Shown: in pieces, positions 1-6,100 of the stretch
Layout of the letters: every line of letters starts with the position of its first letter
Position numbering within the stretch: the first letter of the stretch is position 1
Assembly (NCBI GenBank): GCA_017302355.1
Contig: JAFLDQ010000090.1
Location: 1-13,348, forward strand
From: Dechloromonas sp.
GTDB lineage: Bacteria > Pseudomonadota > Gammaproteobacteria > Burkholderiales > Rhodocyclaceae
Length of the DNA stretch: 13,348 nt
Reading direction: 5' to 3'
The notes under the pieces: generated by a model
What the model saw: the letters and a program-made list of their open reading frames with translations, nothing else
Database searches by the model: none
Told to the model about the DNA's origin: nothing
Made by a program: the position numbers and the translations under genes

Positions 1-105
1 CCGCCGCGCACCGAAGAACGCCTGCGCAAGAACCCCCTGGGCATCTACGTCAACGGCCTGTCGTGGAGCCGCGAACTGGATTCTTCCGAAGGAGCCAAGC
101 CATGA
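1..105 (+). CDS. trbF: TrbF, conjugal transfer protein (VirB8-like), 3' end only
   Basis: Only the last 34 codons are present; the gene enters from the left edge and stops with TGA at 103-105. The tail reads ...RLRKNPLGIYVNGLSWSREL..., and the NPLGIYV-N-x-x-SWSR stretch is the recognisable C-terminus of TrbF proteins. TrbF is the VirB8-type inner-membrane component of the mating-pair-formation type IV secretion channel. The stop overlaps the start of the next gene in an ATGA, and trbG and trbI follow in the standard trbF-G-I order, which supports the call. The N-terminal membrane anchor and most of the periplasmic domain lie outside the window. Confidence 0.85.
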   Translation, partial: PPRTEERLRKNPLGIYVNGLSWSRELDSSEGAKP

Positions 106-1094
106 ATGATCTTTTCCGTAAATCCGCCTTGCCGGTGATCTTGCTTGCCCTGGCGGGCTGCGCCACGCAGGGCAAGCCACCGCCGACCATCTCGCTCGAT
201 GAGCCGGTGCAGGCCCAGCCGCTGCCCGAACCGCCCGCGCCGGTGGAGGTGGTGGCCGTGCCCGAGGTGCTGCCGATGCCGGCGCAGTTGAAGCCATTGC
301 CCGAAGCCGAGGACGCCAAGCCCACGCCGGAGCCGGCCGACGAGACGGTGCGCGTCTCGCGCGCCAATGCCGAGGCCCGCGTCGCGCCCACGCGCGAGGG
401 CTACGTCAACGCGATTCAGGTGTGGCCCTTCACCGATGGCGCGCTGTATCAGGTCTATGCGGCCGTGGGCCGCGTGACCGTCGTTTCGCTCCAGCCGGGC
501 GAGGAACTGGTGACGGTGGCCGCCGGCGATACCGTGCGCTGGATCGTGGGCGACACGTCCAGCGGCAGCGGTGCCGATCTGCGCGTGAACGTGCTGGTCA
601 AGCCGATTCGCTCGGGCCTCAAGACCAATCTCGTCATCACCACCAGCCGCAGGACGTACCTGCTGGAGCTGGCTTCGACGGAAAAGACGTGGATGGCATC
701 GGTGTCCTGGGAGTACCCGCGCGACCGGATGCTGGCCTTGCAGCGCCAGGCACAGGCCGCTAGCGCCGCTGCGCCGGTGGACTCCGGCTTGTCGCTGGAG
801 AACCTGCGCTTCCGCTACGCGATCAGCGGCAGCAATCCGCCGTGGAAGCCGTTGCGCGCCTTCGACGACGGGCAGAAGGTCTATATCCAGTTCCCCGCCG
901 GCATCGCGCAAGGCGAGCTGCCGCCGCTTTTTGTCATCGGTGCGCAGGGCGATGGGCAACTGGTGAACTACCGCTTCCGCTCGCCGTACTACATCGTGGA
1001 TCGGCTGTTCGGCGCGGCCGAACTGCGCTTGGGCGGTGACAAGGGCGACGTGGTGCGAATCGAGCGCACGGACGGCGTGGCGCGGAGGGACTGA
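102..1094 (+). CDS. trbG: TrbG, conjugal transfer outer-membrane-core protein (VirB9/CagX family)
   Basis: 330 residues. TrbG is the VirB9-type part of the outer-membrane core complex of the conjugative type IV secretion system. The ATG at 102 is preferred over an upstream in-frame start at 63 because it overlaps the trbF stop (ATGA) and begins a classic lipoprotein signal: basic N-terminus, hydrophobic stretch, then lipobox LAGC with Cys20, so the product is probably a lipoprotein. Residues about 22-85 are Pro/Glu-rich, as expected of a flexible periplasmic linker. From about residue 100 (GYVNAIQVWPF, VYAAVGRVT) the VirB9/CagX beta-domain begins. The C-terminal part has the YIVDRLF-x-x-AELRLG segment typical of the family. 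Two bases separate its stop from trbI. Confidence 0.93.
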   Translation: MNDLFRKSALPVILLALAGCATQGKPPPTISLDEPVQAQPLPEPPAPVEVVAVPEVLPMPAQLKPLPEAEDAKPTPEPADETVRVSRANAEARVAPTREGYVNAIQVWPFTDGALYQVYAAVGRVTVVSLQPGEELVTVAAGDTVRWIVGDTSSGSGADLRVNVLVKPIRSGLKTNLVITTSRRTYLLELASTEKTWMASVSWEYPRDRMLALQRQAQAASAAAPVDSGLSLENLRFRYAISGSNPPWKPLRAFDDGQKVYIQFPAGIAQGELPPLFVIGAQGDGQLVNYRFRSPYYIVDRLFGAAELRLGGDKGDVVRIERTDGVARRD

Positions 1095-1096
1095 CC

Positions 1097-2371
1097 ATGA
1101 GCCAGGACGACACCCCCGACCTCGACACGCCACAGGCGGGCAAGGTCGCGCCCGAGTCGGTGACGCTGCGCGCCCAGCCGCGTCCGGTCACGCGCCTGAA
1201 CCGGCGCACGCTGGCCGTCCTTGTCGGCGGCCTGTCGGTCGCCGTGCTCGGGGCCACGATCTGGTCGCTGCAACCGCAGCGGCGCAGCGCAGGCGAACAG
1301 ACCGAGCTATACAACGTCGATCGCGTCTCGAAGTCCGAAGGGCTGGACGGTCTGCCGGCCGACTACTCGAAGCTGCCGCCGAAGGTGCCCGAGCTGGGGC
1401 CGCCGCTGCCGGGCGACCTCGGCCCTGCCATCGTGAACTCGCAGCAGCCGGCCGTGGCCGCTTACGCGGCCCCCGGCCACGACCCCAACGATGCCTTGCG
1501 CAAAGAGGCGGAAGCCGCTGCGGCTTCGTCGGTGTTCTTCCGCTCGGGCGGCCAAGGCCAAGCCGCCGCGACCGTGGCGCAGGCGACACCGGGTGCGCCT
1601 GGTGGTGCAAGCGCGCTCGCGGCCTTCGACCCACTCGCGGCCGGGCCGGCATCGGTGGCGACGCAGCCTGCCGACCCGACCGCCGTACAGAACCGGCAAG
1701 ACCAGAAAGAGGCGTTCCTGAAAGCCGGCTCTACGGAAACCCGCAATTCCGGCAATCTGGCGCTGCCGGCGTCGCCCTATCAGGTGATGGCCGGAACCGT
1801 GATCGCGGGCGCGCTGGTGACTGGCATGAAGTCGGACTTGCCGGGCGACGTGATCGCCACTGTCACGGAGCCGGTCTATGACACGGCCACGGGCAAGTTC
1901 CTGCTGATCCCGCAGGGCTCGCGCATCCTGGGCAAGTACAACAGCCAGGTCAGCTATGGGCAGAGCCGCGTGCAGATAGTGTGGAACCGGGTCATCCTGC
2001 CGGATACCTCATCGCTGACGCTCGACAACCTTGTGGGCACCGATTCAGCGGGCTACGCCGGCCTGGAGGACGACGTGGACTGGCATTGGAAGCGCATCGT
2101 CTCGGGCGCGGTGCTGACGACGCTGCTGGGCGTAGGCGCCGAGCTGGCCGCGCCGGAGAATCGCCAGGATGGCAACCGCATCGTGATCGCCGGGCGCGAT
2201 AGCGCGCAAGACAGCATCAACCAGGTCGGCCAGGAGATCACCCGCCGCAACATGAACATCCAGCCGACACTGACGGCGCGGCCAGGGTTGCCGGTGCGGA
2301 TCATCGTCAACCGGGATCTGGTGCTGCGGCCGTACCAGCCCCTGTTCTTTAACCGGGGAGCTTCGCAATGA
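1097..2371 (+). CDS. trbI: TrbI, conjugal transfer channel protein (VirB10 family)
   Basis: 424 residues. TrbI is the VirB10-type scaffold that spans from the inner membrane to the outer-membrane core of the mating channel. There is a short cytoplasmic N-terminus, one transmembrane helix at about 38-57 (TLAVLVGGLSVAVLGATIW), a Pro/Ala-rich periplasmic linker, and from about 218 the conserved VirB10 C-terminal domain (YQVMAGTVIAGALVTGMKS, then LIPQGSRILGKYNSQVSYGQ). The domain ends in INRD/VLRPYQP-type residues. The start lies 2 bases after the trbG stop, inside a tightly packed operon, and the stop overlaps the next ATG by 4 bases. Length and domain order look normal; no damage is seen. Confidence 0.94.
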   Translation: MSQDDTPDLDTPQAGKVAPESVTLRAQPRPVTRLNRRTLAVLVGGLSVAVLGATIWSLQPQRRSAGEQTELYNVDRVSKSEGLDGLPADYSKLPPKVPELGPPLPGDLGPAIVNSQQPAVAAYAAPGHDPNDALRKEAEAAAASSVFFRSGGQGQAAATVAQATPGAPGGASALAAFDPLAAGPASVATQPADPTAVQNRQDQKEAFLKAGSTETRNSGNLALPASPYQVMAGTVIAGALVTGMKSDLPGDVIATVTEPVYDTATGKFLLIPQGSRILGKYNSQVSYGQSRVQIVWNRVILPDTSSLTLDNLVGTDSAGYAGLEDDVDWHWKRIVSGAVLTTLLGVGAELAAPENRQDGNRIVIAGRDSAQDSINQVGQEITRRNMNIQPTLTARPGLPVRIIVNRDLVLRPYQPLFFNRGASQ

Positions 2372-2613
2372 CCACGACCAAGAAGCTGCGGCTCGGGCCT
2401 CTGCCCAAGACCGAGAGTGTCAAGCTGACCTTCGCCTGCCCGGCAAGCCTGAAAGCCGACCTCGACCGCTACGCCTCGCTGCACGCGCAGGCGTATGGCG
2501 AGGCGGTCGATGCAGAGAAATTGATCCCGCACATGCTGGAGGCGTTCATGGCGGGGGATCGGGGATTCAGGAAGGGCACGGCGACCCGGAGCGCGCCATC
2601 GAAGCCGACATGA
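2368..2613 (+). CDS. DUF2274 domain protein, last gene of the trb operon
   Basis: 81 residues. Small soluble protein with the DUF2274-type pattern: basic N-terminus, LRLGPLPKTESVKLTFACPASLKADL, then a helix ending in LIPHMLEAFMAGDRGF. The 'VKLTF-x-CPASLKADLDRYA' part looks like a beta strand followed by a helix, a layout shared with ribbon-helix-helix DNA-binding proteins. A regulatory role is only an inference. It is translationally coupled to trbI by an ATGA overlap. A gene of this family sits right behind trbI in Tn4371-like integrative elements, which is the best clue to the kind of element. A strong hairpin 27 bases downstream closes the operon. Confidence 0.8.
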   Translation: MTTTKKLRLGPLPKTESVKLTFACPASLKADLDRYASLHAQAYGEAVDAEKLIPHMLEAFMAGDRGFRKGTATRSAPSKPT

Positions 2614-2640
2614 TGGCGTCACATACCAACGGCATCCATC

Positions 2641-2667
2641 GAACGCGCAGCCACCGGCTGCGCGTTC
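2641..2667 (+). terminator. Hairpin terminator of the trb operon
   Basis: Perfect 12-bp inverted repeat (arm GAACGCGCAGCC, loop ACC, arm GGCTGCGCGTTC), followed on the plus strand by a short T-rich tail (TTCATT). It begins 28 bases after the DUF2274 stop. The stem is very stable but the T-tract is poor. It may also stop traffic arriving on the minus strand from the membrane-protein gene. The 2668-2836 stretch behind it holds no convincing gene. Confidence 0.75.
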
Positions 2668-2836
2668 TTCATTCTGGATGCCGCCAAGCCTCTTGGGCTA
2701 TGATGACGCGACAGGCCCGCCGTTCCTCGGCAATCCAGCACGACACGGTGCGATGCGGCTTTCTCTCCCGACGCTCTTATGTGGCTCCTAGCCGACGAAG
2801 CCGCGGTTCTGCAAAGCGGCCCCGAAAAGAGCTAAC

Positions 2837-3250
2837 CTACTGTCCCATATACGGTTTCAAGCCCTGCGTGATTTGCGCGAAAGACTTGACACCGGCACTT
2901 TTTTGTTCCGAGTAGCGTTCCACTCGTTCCTGCCAACTGCTTTCGGTTGCCTGATACGATGGCGGCGGAGGCGCTTTCCAAGTGGTCGAAAGATTGGCTG
3001 AGCGTGAAGCCGAGAACTTTTCGCGGATGAACGACAGCAAGCCCACGATGAAAAACATGCCTGAAAACAGCCATGCCATCCCGGACAGCGTGGTTGCCAG
3101 CGGCTTCAAGAACATGTTGGAAGCCCATGCCGCTGGCAATATCCATTTCAGCACCACCAGCACCGCGACACCAATGGCGACACTGATCCACCATGGGGCC
3201 TTGAACAGGGTTTCAATGGGGGCTTCTGTGCTTCTGCGTCGGCGGGTCAT
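2837..3250 (-). CDS. Small two-helix membrane protein, possibly the N-terminal anchor of an Mrr-like endonuclease
   Basis: 137 residues from the start chosen here. The frame stays open upstream to 3358, but MTRRRRSTEAPIETLF is the natural N-terminus: a basic stretch before the first helix. Two hydrophobic segments are visible, about 19-38 (PWWISVAIGVAVLVVLKWIL) and about 57-75 (GMAWLFSGMFFIVGLLSFI). A hydrophilic Pro/Ser/Gln-rich tail follows. The short loop with a PWW motif at the first helix resembles the membrane anchor of some Mrr-type restriction endonuclease proteins, but no nuclease motifs follow and none were found in the translated 2700-2836 stretch. G+C is lower than in the neighbours. 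Function unknown. It may be element cargo or a truncated resident gene next to the element end. The Shine-Dalgarno site is weak (GAGATAG). Confidence 0.55.
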   Translation of the reverse strand: MTRRRRSTEAPIETLFKAPWWISVAIGVAVLVVLKWILPAAWASNMFLKPLATTLSGMAWLFSGMFFIVGLLSFIREKFSASRSANLSTTWKAPPPPSYQATESSWQERVERYSEQKSAGVKSFAQITQGLKPYMGQ

Positions 3251-3410
3251 GGCTATCTCATGAAGTGCGGCAGCCGAGTCTACCACTCCGGCATCAGCAC
3301 CAGATCCCACTCGACCGTGGTGCCACACCATACGGCCATTGGTGTCTCCCGTGCCCATGGTATCGGCAAGTACGTTCCGGAAATCACTTCAGGCCAGGAA
3401 GATCCGCGTG

Positions 3411-4121
3411 TTATCCCGCCTTCCGCAGCAGATCAACCCGCTGCGGGGGGTGGAAGGTGGCGCCTTCCGGCGTCAGGTAGGACTCGAATTTCGCTTTCAC
3501 GCTCGCATACAGTTCCGGGGAAAGCTGGTGATTGCTGTGCGTGACCTGGATCATGCGCCGGTCGAACTCGTCGAAGTTTTCGAAGAAGCTGCGGGTGTTG
3601 AAGAAAAGCTGCTTTTCCAGGCACAGGCGGCCGTCGGCGACGGCCCGGCGGATGGCGGCGAAGGCGGCTTCGCGCACCGTCTTCTCGTCGTGGAACAGGC
3701 GGAAGACCTCGTTGAGCTCGCCGGCGTAGACCGGCTCGGAGATCCAGGCGAGGCCGCCAGGGCGCAGCACGCGGGCGATTTCGCCCAGGGCGCGATCCAT
3801 GTGCGGCACCGGCACGTGGTGCAGCGACTTGAACATCAGCACGATGTCGACGCTTTCGTCGGCCGCCGGGATCGCCTCGGCGCCGCCGTGGTGGAAATGC
3901 ACGTTCGGCAGGCCGGCGATCTGCAGGTTGCGCCGGTGCTGGATGGCGTCGACTTCGAGCGCGACGATTTCCCGCGGGCGGCCGGTTTCGGCCAGCAGGC
4001 GGGTCTTTTCCGCCTTGCCGCAGCCCAGTTCGAGCACGCGGGCGCCGTCGAACGGCAGTTCGTCGAGCATGAGCCGGACTTCGTTGACCAGCGTGTCCTG
4101 CGTGGAGTCGGCAATTTTCAT
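3411..4121 (-). CDS. Class I SAM-dependent methyltransferase
   Basis: 236 residues. The SAM-binding motif I is clear (VLELGCGKAEKT, residues 29-40). An acidic residue at the end of strand 2 follows (ALEVDA, about 54-59), then motif IV-like DIVLMFKSLHHV (92-103) and the LRPGG loop (119-123). This is the pattern of the Methyltransf_11/25 type of small-molecule or general methyltransferase; the substrate cannot be read from the sequence. The ATG at 4121 is preceded by GGAAG at suitable spacing. The gene stands alone on the minus strand. A TGAT-N4-ATCA palindrome lies about 50 bases upstream. Near the 3' end the DNA can form nested hairpins inside the last codons (3423-3446), with no T-run, so they are a weak terminator candidate. 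Confidence 0.85.
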   Translation of the reverse strand: MKIADSTQDTLVNEVRLMLDELPFDGARVLELGCGKAEKTRLLAETGRPREIVALEVDAIQHRRNLQIAGLPNVHFHHGGAEAIPAADESVDIVLMFKSLHHVPVPHMDRALGEIARVLRPGGLAWISEPVYAGELNEVFRLFHDEKTVREAAFAAIRRAVADGRLCLEKQLFFNTRSFFENFDEFDRRMIQVTHSNHQLSPELYASVKAKFESYLTPEGATFHPPQRVDLLRKAG

Positions 4122-4165
4122 GGGGTGGCTTCCCGAGTGTTCGATACATCGAATATTAACCGATG

Positions 4166-4179
4166 GTGATATGGATCAC
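4166..4179. promoter_or_regulatory. Possible CRP/FNR-family operator upstream of the methyltransferase
   Basis: GTGAT-ATGG-ATCAC is a perfect 5-bp palindrome with a 4-base spacer. It contains the TGAT-N4-ATCA core of FNR/Dnr-type sites (consensus TTGAT-N4-ATCAA). Its centre is about 51 bases upstream of the methyltransferase ATG. The AT-rich TTAATATTC on the minus strand at 4151-4159 could hold the -10. The spacing does not exactly fit the classical -41.5 arrangement, so this is suggestive only. Confidence 0.3.
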
Positions 4180-4187
4180 GTCCCGGT

Positions 4188-4235
4188 CAGTCGTTCATTT
4201 TTGCCCATTTTTCGGCGTCGACCGCAACCTGCGCC
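4188..4235 (+). repeat. 48-bp imperfect direct repeat, copy A
   Basis: Aligns without gaps to 5956-6003 with 38 of 48 identical positions. The most conserved part is a T-run followed by GGCGTCGACCGCAAC (4214-4228). A second shared stretch lies beyond the gapless part: CCTGCG-Y-TATAG-Y-T at 4260-4273 here and 6041-6054 in copy B, but at different spacing. Copy A lies in the gap between the methyltransferase and the lytic-enzyme gene; copy B lies right behind the secreted-protein gene. Confidence 0.6.
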
Positions 4236-4317
4236 ATGCGGGACGAACGATGACAGCTGCCTGCGCTATAGCTTCAACCTGTGCCCGAAGGAAGTGAAAC
4301 ACCCGAAGCCGGAGCCG

Positions 4318-4485
4318 ATGACGCTGATCAGCGGCAACGAAAAGCGGATCCTCACGTTCGACTGCAAGGCCTGCGAAATGCACGTCGCCGGGAAGATGAA
4401 GAAGGGCGTCAAGTTGAACCTCGGGGCAATCCGGGCGGTCCAAAGGCCAGCCGTTCCGGCGCCCGGCCGCATGCCGGCGGTTTGA
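4318..4485 (+). CDS. Short Cys-containing reading frame, possible gene remnant
   Basis: 55 residues from the ATG at 4318 (GGAG four bases upstream), stop TGA at 4483. Coding-like codon use (G or C at most third positions) extends upstream in the same frame to about 4256, reading ...CLRYSFNLCPKEVKHPK..., with no usual start codon there. It fades after about 4430. Cysteines occur in LCP and in CKACEMH. The composition looks like the C-terminal part of a real protein. I had an unconfirmed impression of a U32-peptidase-like C-terminus, but I cannot verify it. It could be a remnant cut off at repeat A, a small gene, or the end of a gene with an unusual start. The rest of 4122-4578 holds only repeat A and the palindrome described separately. 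Confidence 0.35.
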   Translation: MTLISGNEKRILTFDCKACEMHVAGKMKKGVKLNLGAIRAVQRPAVPAPGRMPAV

Positions 4486-4578
4486 ATTTGTATTCGTTGC
4501 GAATTGTGCTTGAATAGCATCGGGATTTCGAAACACAGTGAATCCAGACCGTTCCACCTGGCGATGGAGGCAGCAATC

Positions 4579-5385
4579 ATGAGAACCCTGCAACTTGTAT
4601 TGGACGGCGCGCTGATGACGGGTGACGATGTCGCCGCGCTGCAAAGGGAACTGGCCAACCGGGGCTTCCCTCCCGGCAAGATAGACGGCGTTTTCGGTGT
4701 CGGCACGGATGCGGCGGTGCGCGCCTTCCAGCAAAGCGAAGGCGACCTCCTGATCGACGGCCTGGCCGGCCCGCGCACGCAGGCGCGCCTGGGGCTGACG
4801 TCCGACGCGGCCCTGCCCGCGGTGTCCGGCAACATCACCACGGCCATCGCGGCGCGGATGCTGCCCGGCGCCCGGCTGACCGACATCGAGGCCAATCTGC
4901 CGCCGCTCGTTGCCGGGCTGACGCACTTCGGACTCACGGACAAGCCGATGGTGCTCATGGCGCTCGGCACCATCGCCGCCGAGACGGCGGGCTTCAAGCC
5001 GATCGACGAGTATGTCTCGCGCTTCAATACCTCGCCGCGCGGTCACGCATTCGACCTCTACGACAACCGGCGCGATCTGGGCAACCGGGGCAAGCCGGAT
5101 GGCGCGAGCTACAAGGGGCGCGGCTACATCCAGTTGACCGGCCGCGACAACTACCGGCGAATCGGCGCGCAAATCGGTGTCGATCTCGAAAACCATCCCG
5201 ACCGGGCCAACGATCCGGCGACAGCCGGGCTGATTCTGGCCTGCTTCCTCAAGAACAAGGAACTCAAGATCAAGGCCGCGCTGCTGGAACGCGACTTCGC
5301 CACCGCCAGAAGACTGGTCAATGGCGGCCGGCACGGATTGGCCGAATTCACATCGGCCTACCTGCGCGGGGAAAAACTGCTCTGA
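4579..5385 (+). CDS. Peptidoglycan-binding / GH19-type glycoside hydrolase (endolysin-like)
   Basis: 268 residues. Predicted to cleave peptidoglycan or chitin glycan chains. The start at 4579 is chosen because GGAGG (4566-4570) stands 8 bases before it; an in-frame start at 4504 has no such site. Residues about 16-72 form a PG_binding_1 module (LQRELANRGF, KIDGVFG-x-GTDAAVRAFQ). From about 105 comes a GH19 chitinase/lysozyme-like domain: candidate catalytic Glu135 in TIAAETAGF, a second candidate Glu144, and the hallmark GRGYIQLTGRDNY (180-192), then LVNGG (247-251). There is no signal peptide, so export would need holin-like lysis, a type VI-type machine or another route. This architecture is common in phage endolysins and also in bacterial effectors. 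The secreted-protein gene follows with overlap. Confidence 0.85.
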   Translation: MRTLQLVLDGALMTGDDVAALQRELANRGFPPGKIDGVFGVGTDAAVRAFQQSEGDLLIDGLAGPRTQARLGLTSDAALPAVSGNITTAIAARMLPGARLTDIEANLPPLVAGLTHFGLTDKPMVLMALGTIAAETAGFKPIDEYVSRFNTSPRGHAFDLYDNRRDLGNRGKPDGASYKGRGYIQLTGRDNYRRIGAQIGVDLENHPDRANDPATAGLILACFLKNKELKIKAALLERDFATARRLVNGGRHGLAEFTSAYLRGEKLL

Positions 5386-5891
5386 AGAATATCGCGCTCC
5401 CCCGTTCGCTCCTCGGCGCCGCGATACTGCCGATTCTGCTCGCCGCCCCGCAAACCGGACTGGCCGGGTCGCTGTGCCAGGGCGCCGAGAAAATCGTCTT
5501 CGCCTGCCCGGTCGGCGCCAAACTGGTTTCGCTCTGCGAAGCGCCGCGGCCGGGCGGCGGAGCGGCTGCCTTGCAATACCGCTTCGGCCGGGCCGGCAAA
5601 CCACCCGAGCTCCATTACCCGGCGGCAGGCGACGCCCCGGCCTTCCGCGCGGGTAATACCGCGCTGGCTGGCGGCGGTGGCGCATGGGTCGAATTCGAGC
5701 GCAGCCAGTACCGCTACACCGTGTATTCGTTCTGGATCAAGGGCGAAGGCGAAGTCGCCGGGGTCGCGGTCGACAAGGGCGGCAAGCGGCGGGCGACGCT
5801 GCGCTGCCGGGGCGCGGCGATTTCCGAACTCGGGCCGGATTACTTCGAGGCCGCCGGCATTCCTCCGTCAAGCGAGGAATTCCTCCCCTGA
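5382..5891 (+). CDS. Secreted hypothetical protein with probable CTG start
   Basis: 169 residues if read from CTG at 5382, which overlaps the hydrolase stop (CTGA, positions 5382-5385). No ATG, GTG or TTG gives the whole protein; the first alternative, a TTG at 5571, would remove the signal peptide. From the CTG the product has a Sec-type signal peptide (KNIALPRSLLGAAILPILLA, likely cleavage near A28) and a mature domain with four cysteines (32, 42, 52, 142) and motifs LQYRFGR, YTVYSFWIKGEGEVAGVAV and LRCRGAAISELGPDYF. This matches a widespread family of periplasmic proteins of unknown function, known to me only by sequence. GGGGA lies 10 bases before the CTG. Coupling to the lytic enzyme suggests a partner, perhaps a periplasmic inhibitor; that is inference. 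A hairpin begins at its stop codon. Confidence 0.7.
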   Translation: MKNIALPRSLLGAAILPILLAAPQTGLAGSLCQGAEKIVFACPVGAKLVSLCEAPRPGGGAAALQYRFGRAGKPPELHYPAAGDAPAFRAGNTALAGGGGAWVEFERSQYRYTVYSFWIKGEGEVAGVAVDKGGKRRATLRCRGAAISELGPDYFEAAGIPPSSEEFLP

Positions 5892-5916
5892 TCGCCGTTC
5901 ATCGCAGAACGGCGAT
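5891..5916 (+). terminator. Hairpin directly after the secreted-protein gene
   Basis: Perfect 10-bp inverted repeat, ATCGCCGTTC - ATCGCA - GAACGGCGAT, starting at the last base of the stop codon. No T-run follows immediately; the first T-rich stretch is the one in repeat copy B about 55 bases on (5971-5980). It may be a weak terminator or an mRNA 3'-end stabilising hairpin. Confidence 0.5.
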
Positions 5917-5955
5917 TCGCCTGACGAATATCCTGGCAATGGCAATCGCTTCCAC

Positions 5956-6003
5956 CAGTATTCGATTTTCGCCTTTTTTTGGGCGTCGACCGCAACAGGC
6001 GCC
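5956..6003 (+). repeat. 48-bp imperfect direct repeat, copy B
   Basis: Gapless partner of 4188-4235 (38/48 identical), with T7 followed by GGGCGTCGACCGCAAC. Together the two copies bracket the short Cys-containing frame, the GH19 enzyme and the secreted protein: 1768 bases from copy to copy, in the same orientation. Confidence 0.6.
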
Positions 6004-6047
6004 GGGCGCCATCGATATGCCCGATGATCGGCGGTTCCCCCCTGCGT

Positions 6048-6053
6048 TATAGT
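6048..6053 (+). promoter_or_regulatory. Possible -10 box of the zinc-ribbon gene
   Basis: TATAGT within CCTGCGTTATAGTTGCGG, 47 bases before the ATG at 6101. It resembles a sigma-70 -10 element; no good -35 is visible 16-18 bases upstream. The same CCTGCG-Y-TATAG-Y-T string is seen at 4260-4273. Confidence 0.35.
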
Positions 6054-6100
6054 TGCGGCTCCGCCCACCCCGACGCGCTCTTGGTGCCCGCGCGCTCCCG

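Noticed and set aside
45..1133. Minus-strand open frame opposite trbG
   Set aside because: Shadow of trbG, with repetitive Arg/His/Gly composition and no domain.
3048..3055. TTTTTCAT on the minus strand, the same word as the reported Tn4371 attachment core
   Set aside because: It lies inside the membrane-protein gene and simply encodes part of MFFIV; no second copy or matching flank was found, so it is probably chance.
3423..3457. Nested hairpins (CCGCAGC/GCTGCGG and GGAAGG/CCTTCC) at the 3' end of the methyltransferase gene
   Set aside because: They fall inside coding sequence and have no T-run, so I do not call a terminator.
3339..4169. Plus-strand open frame of 276 residues opposite the methyltransferase
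   Set aside because: The minus strand has the complete SAM-binding motif set; the plus-strand frame has none.
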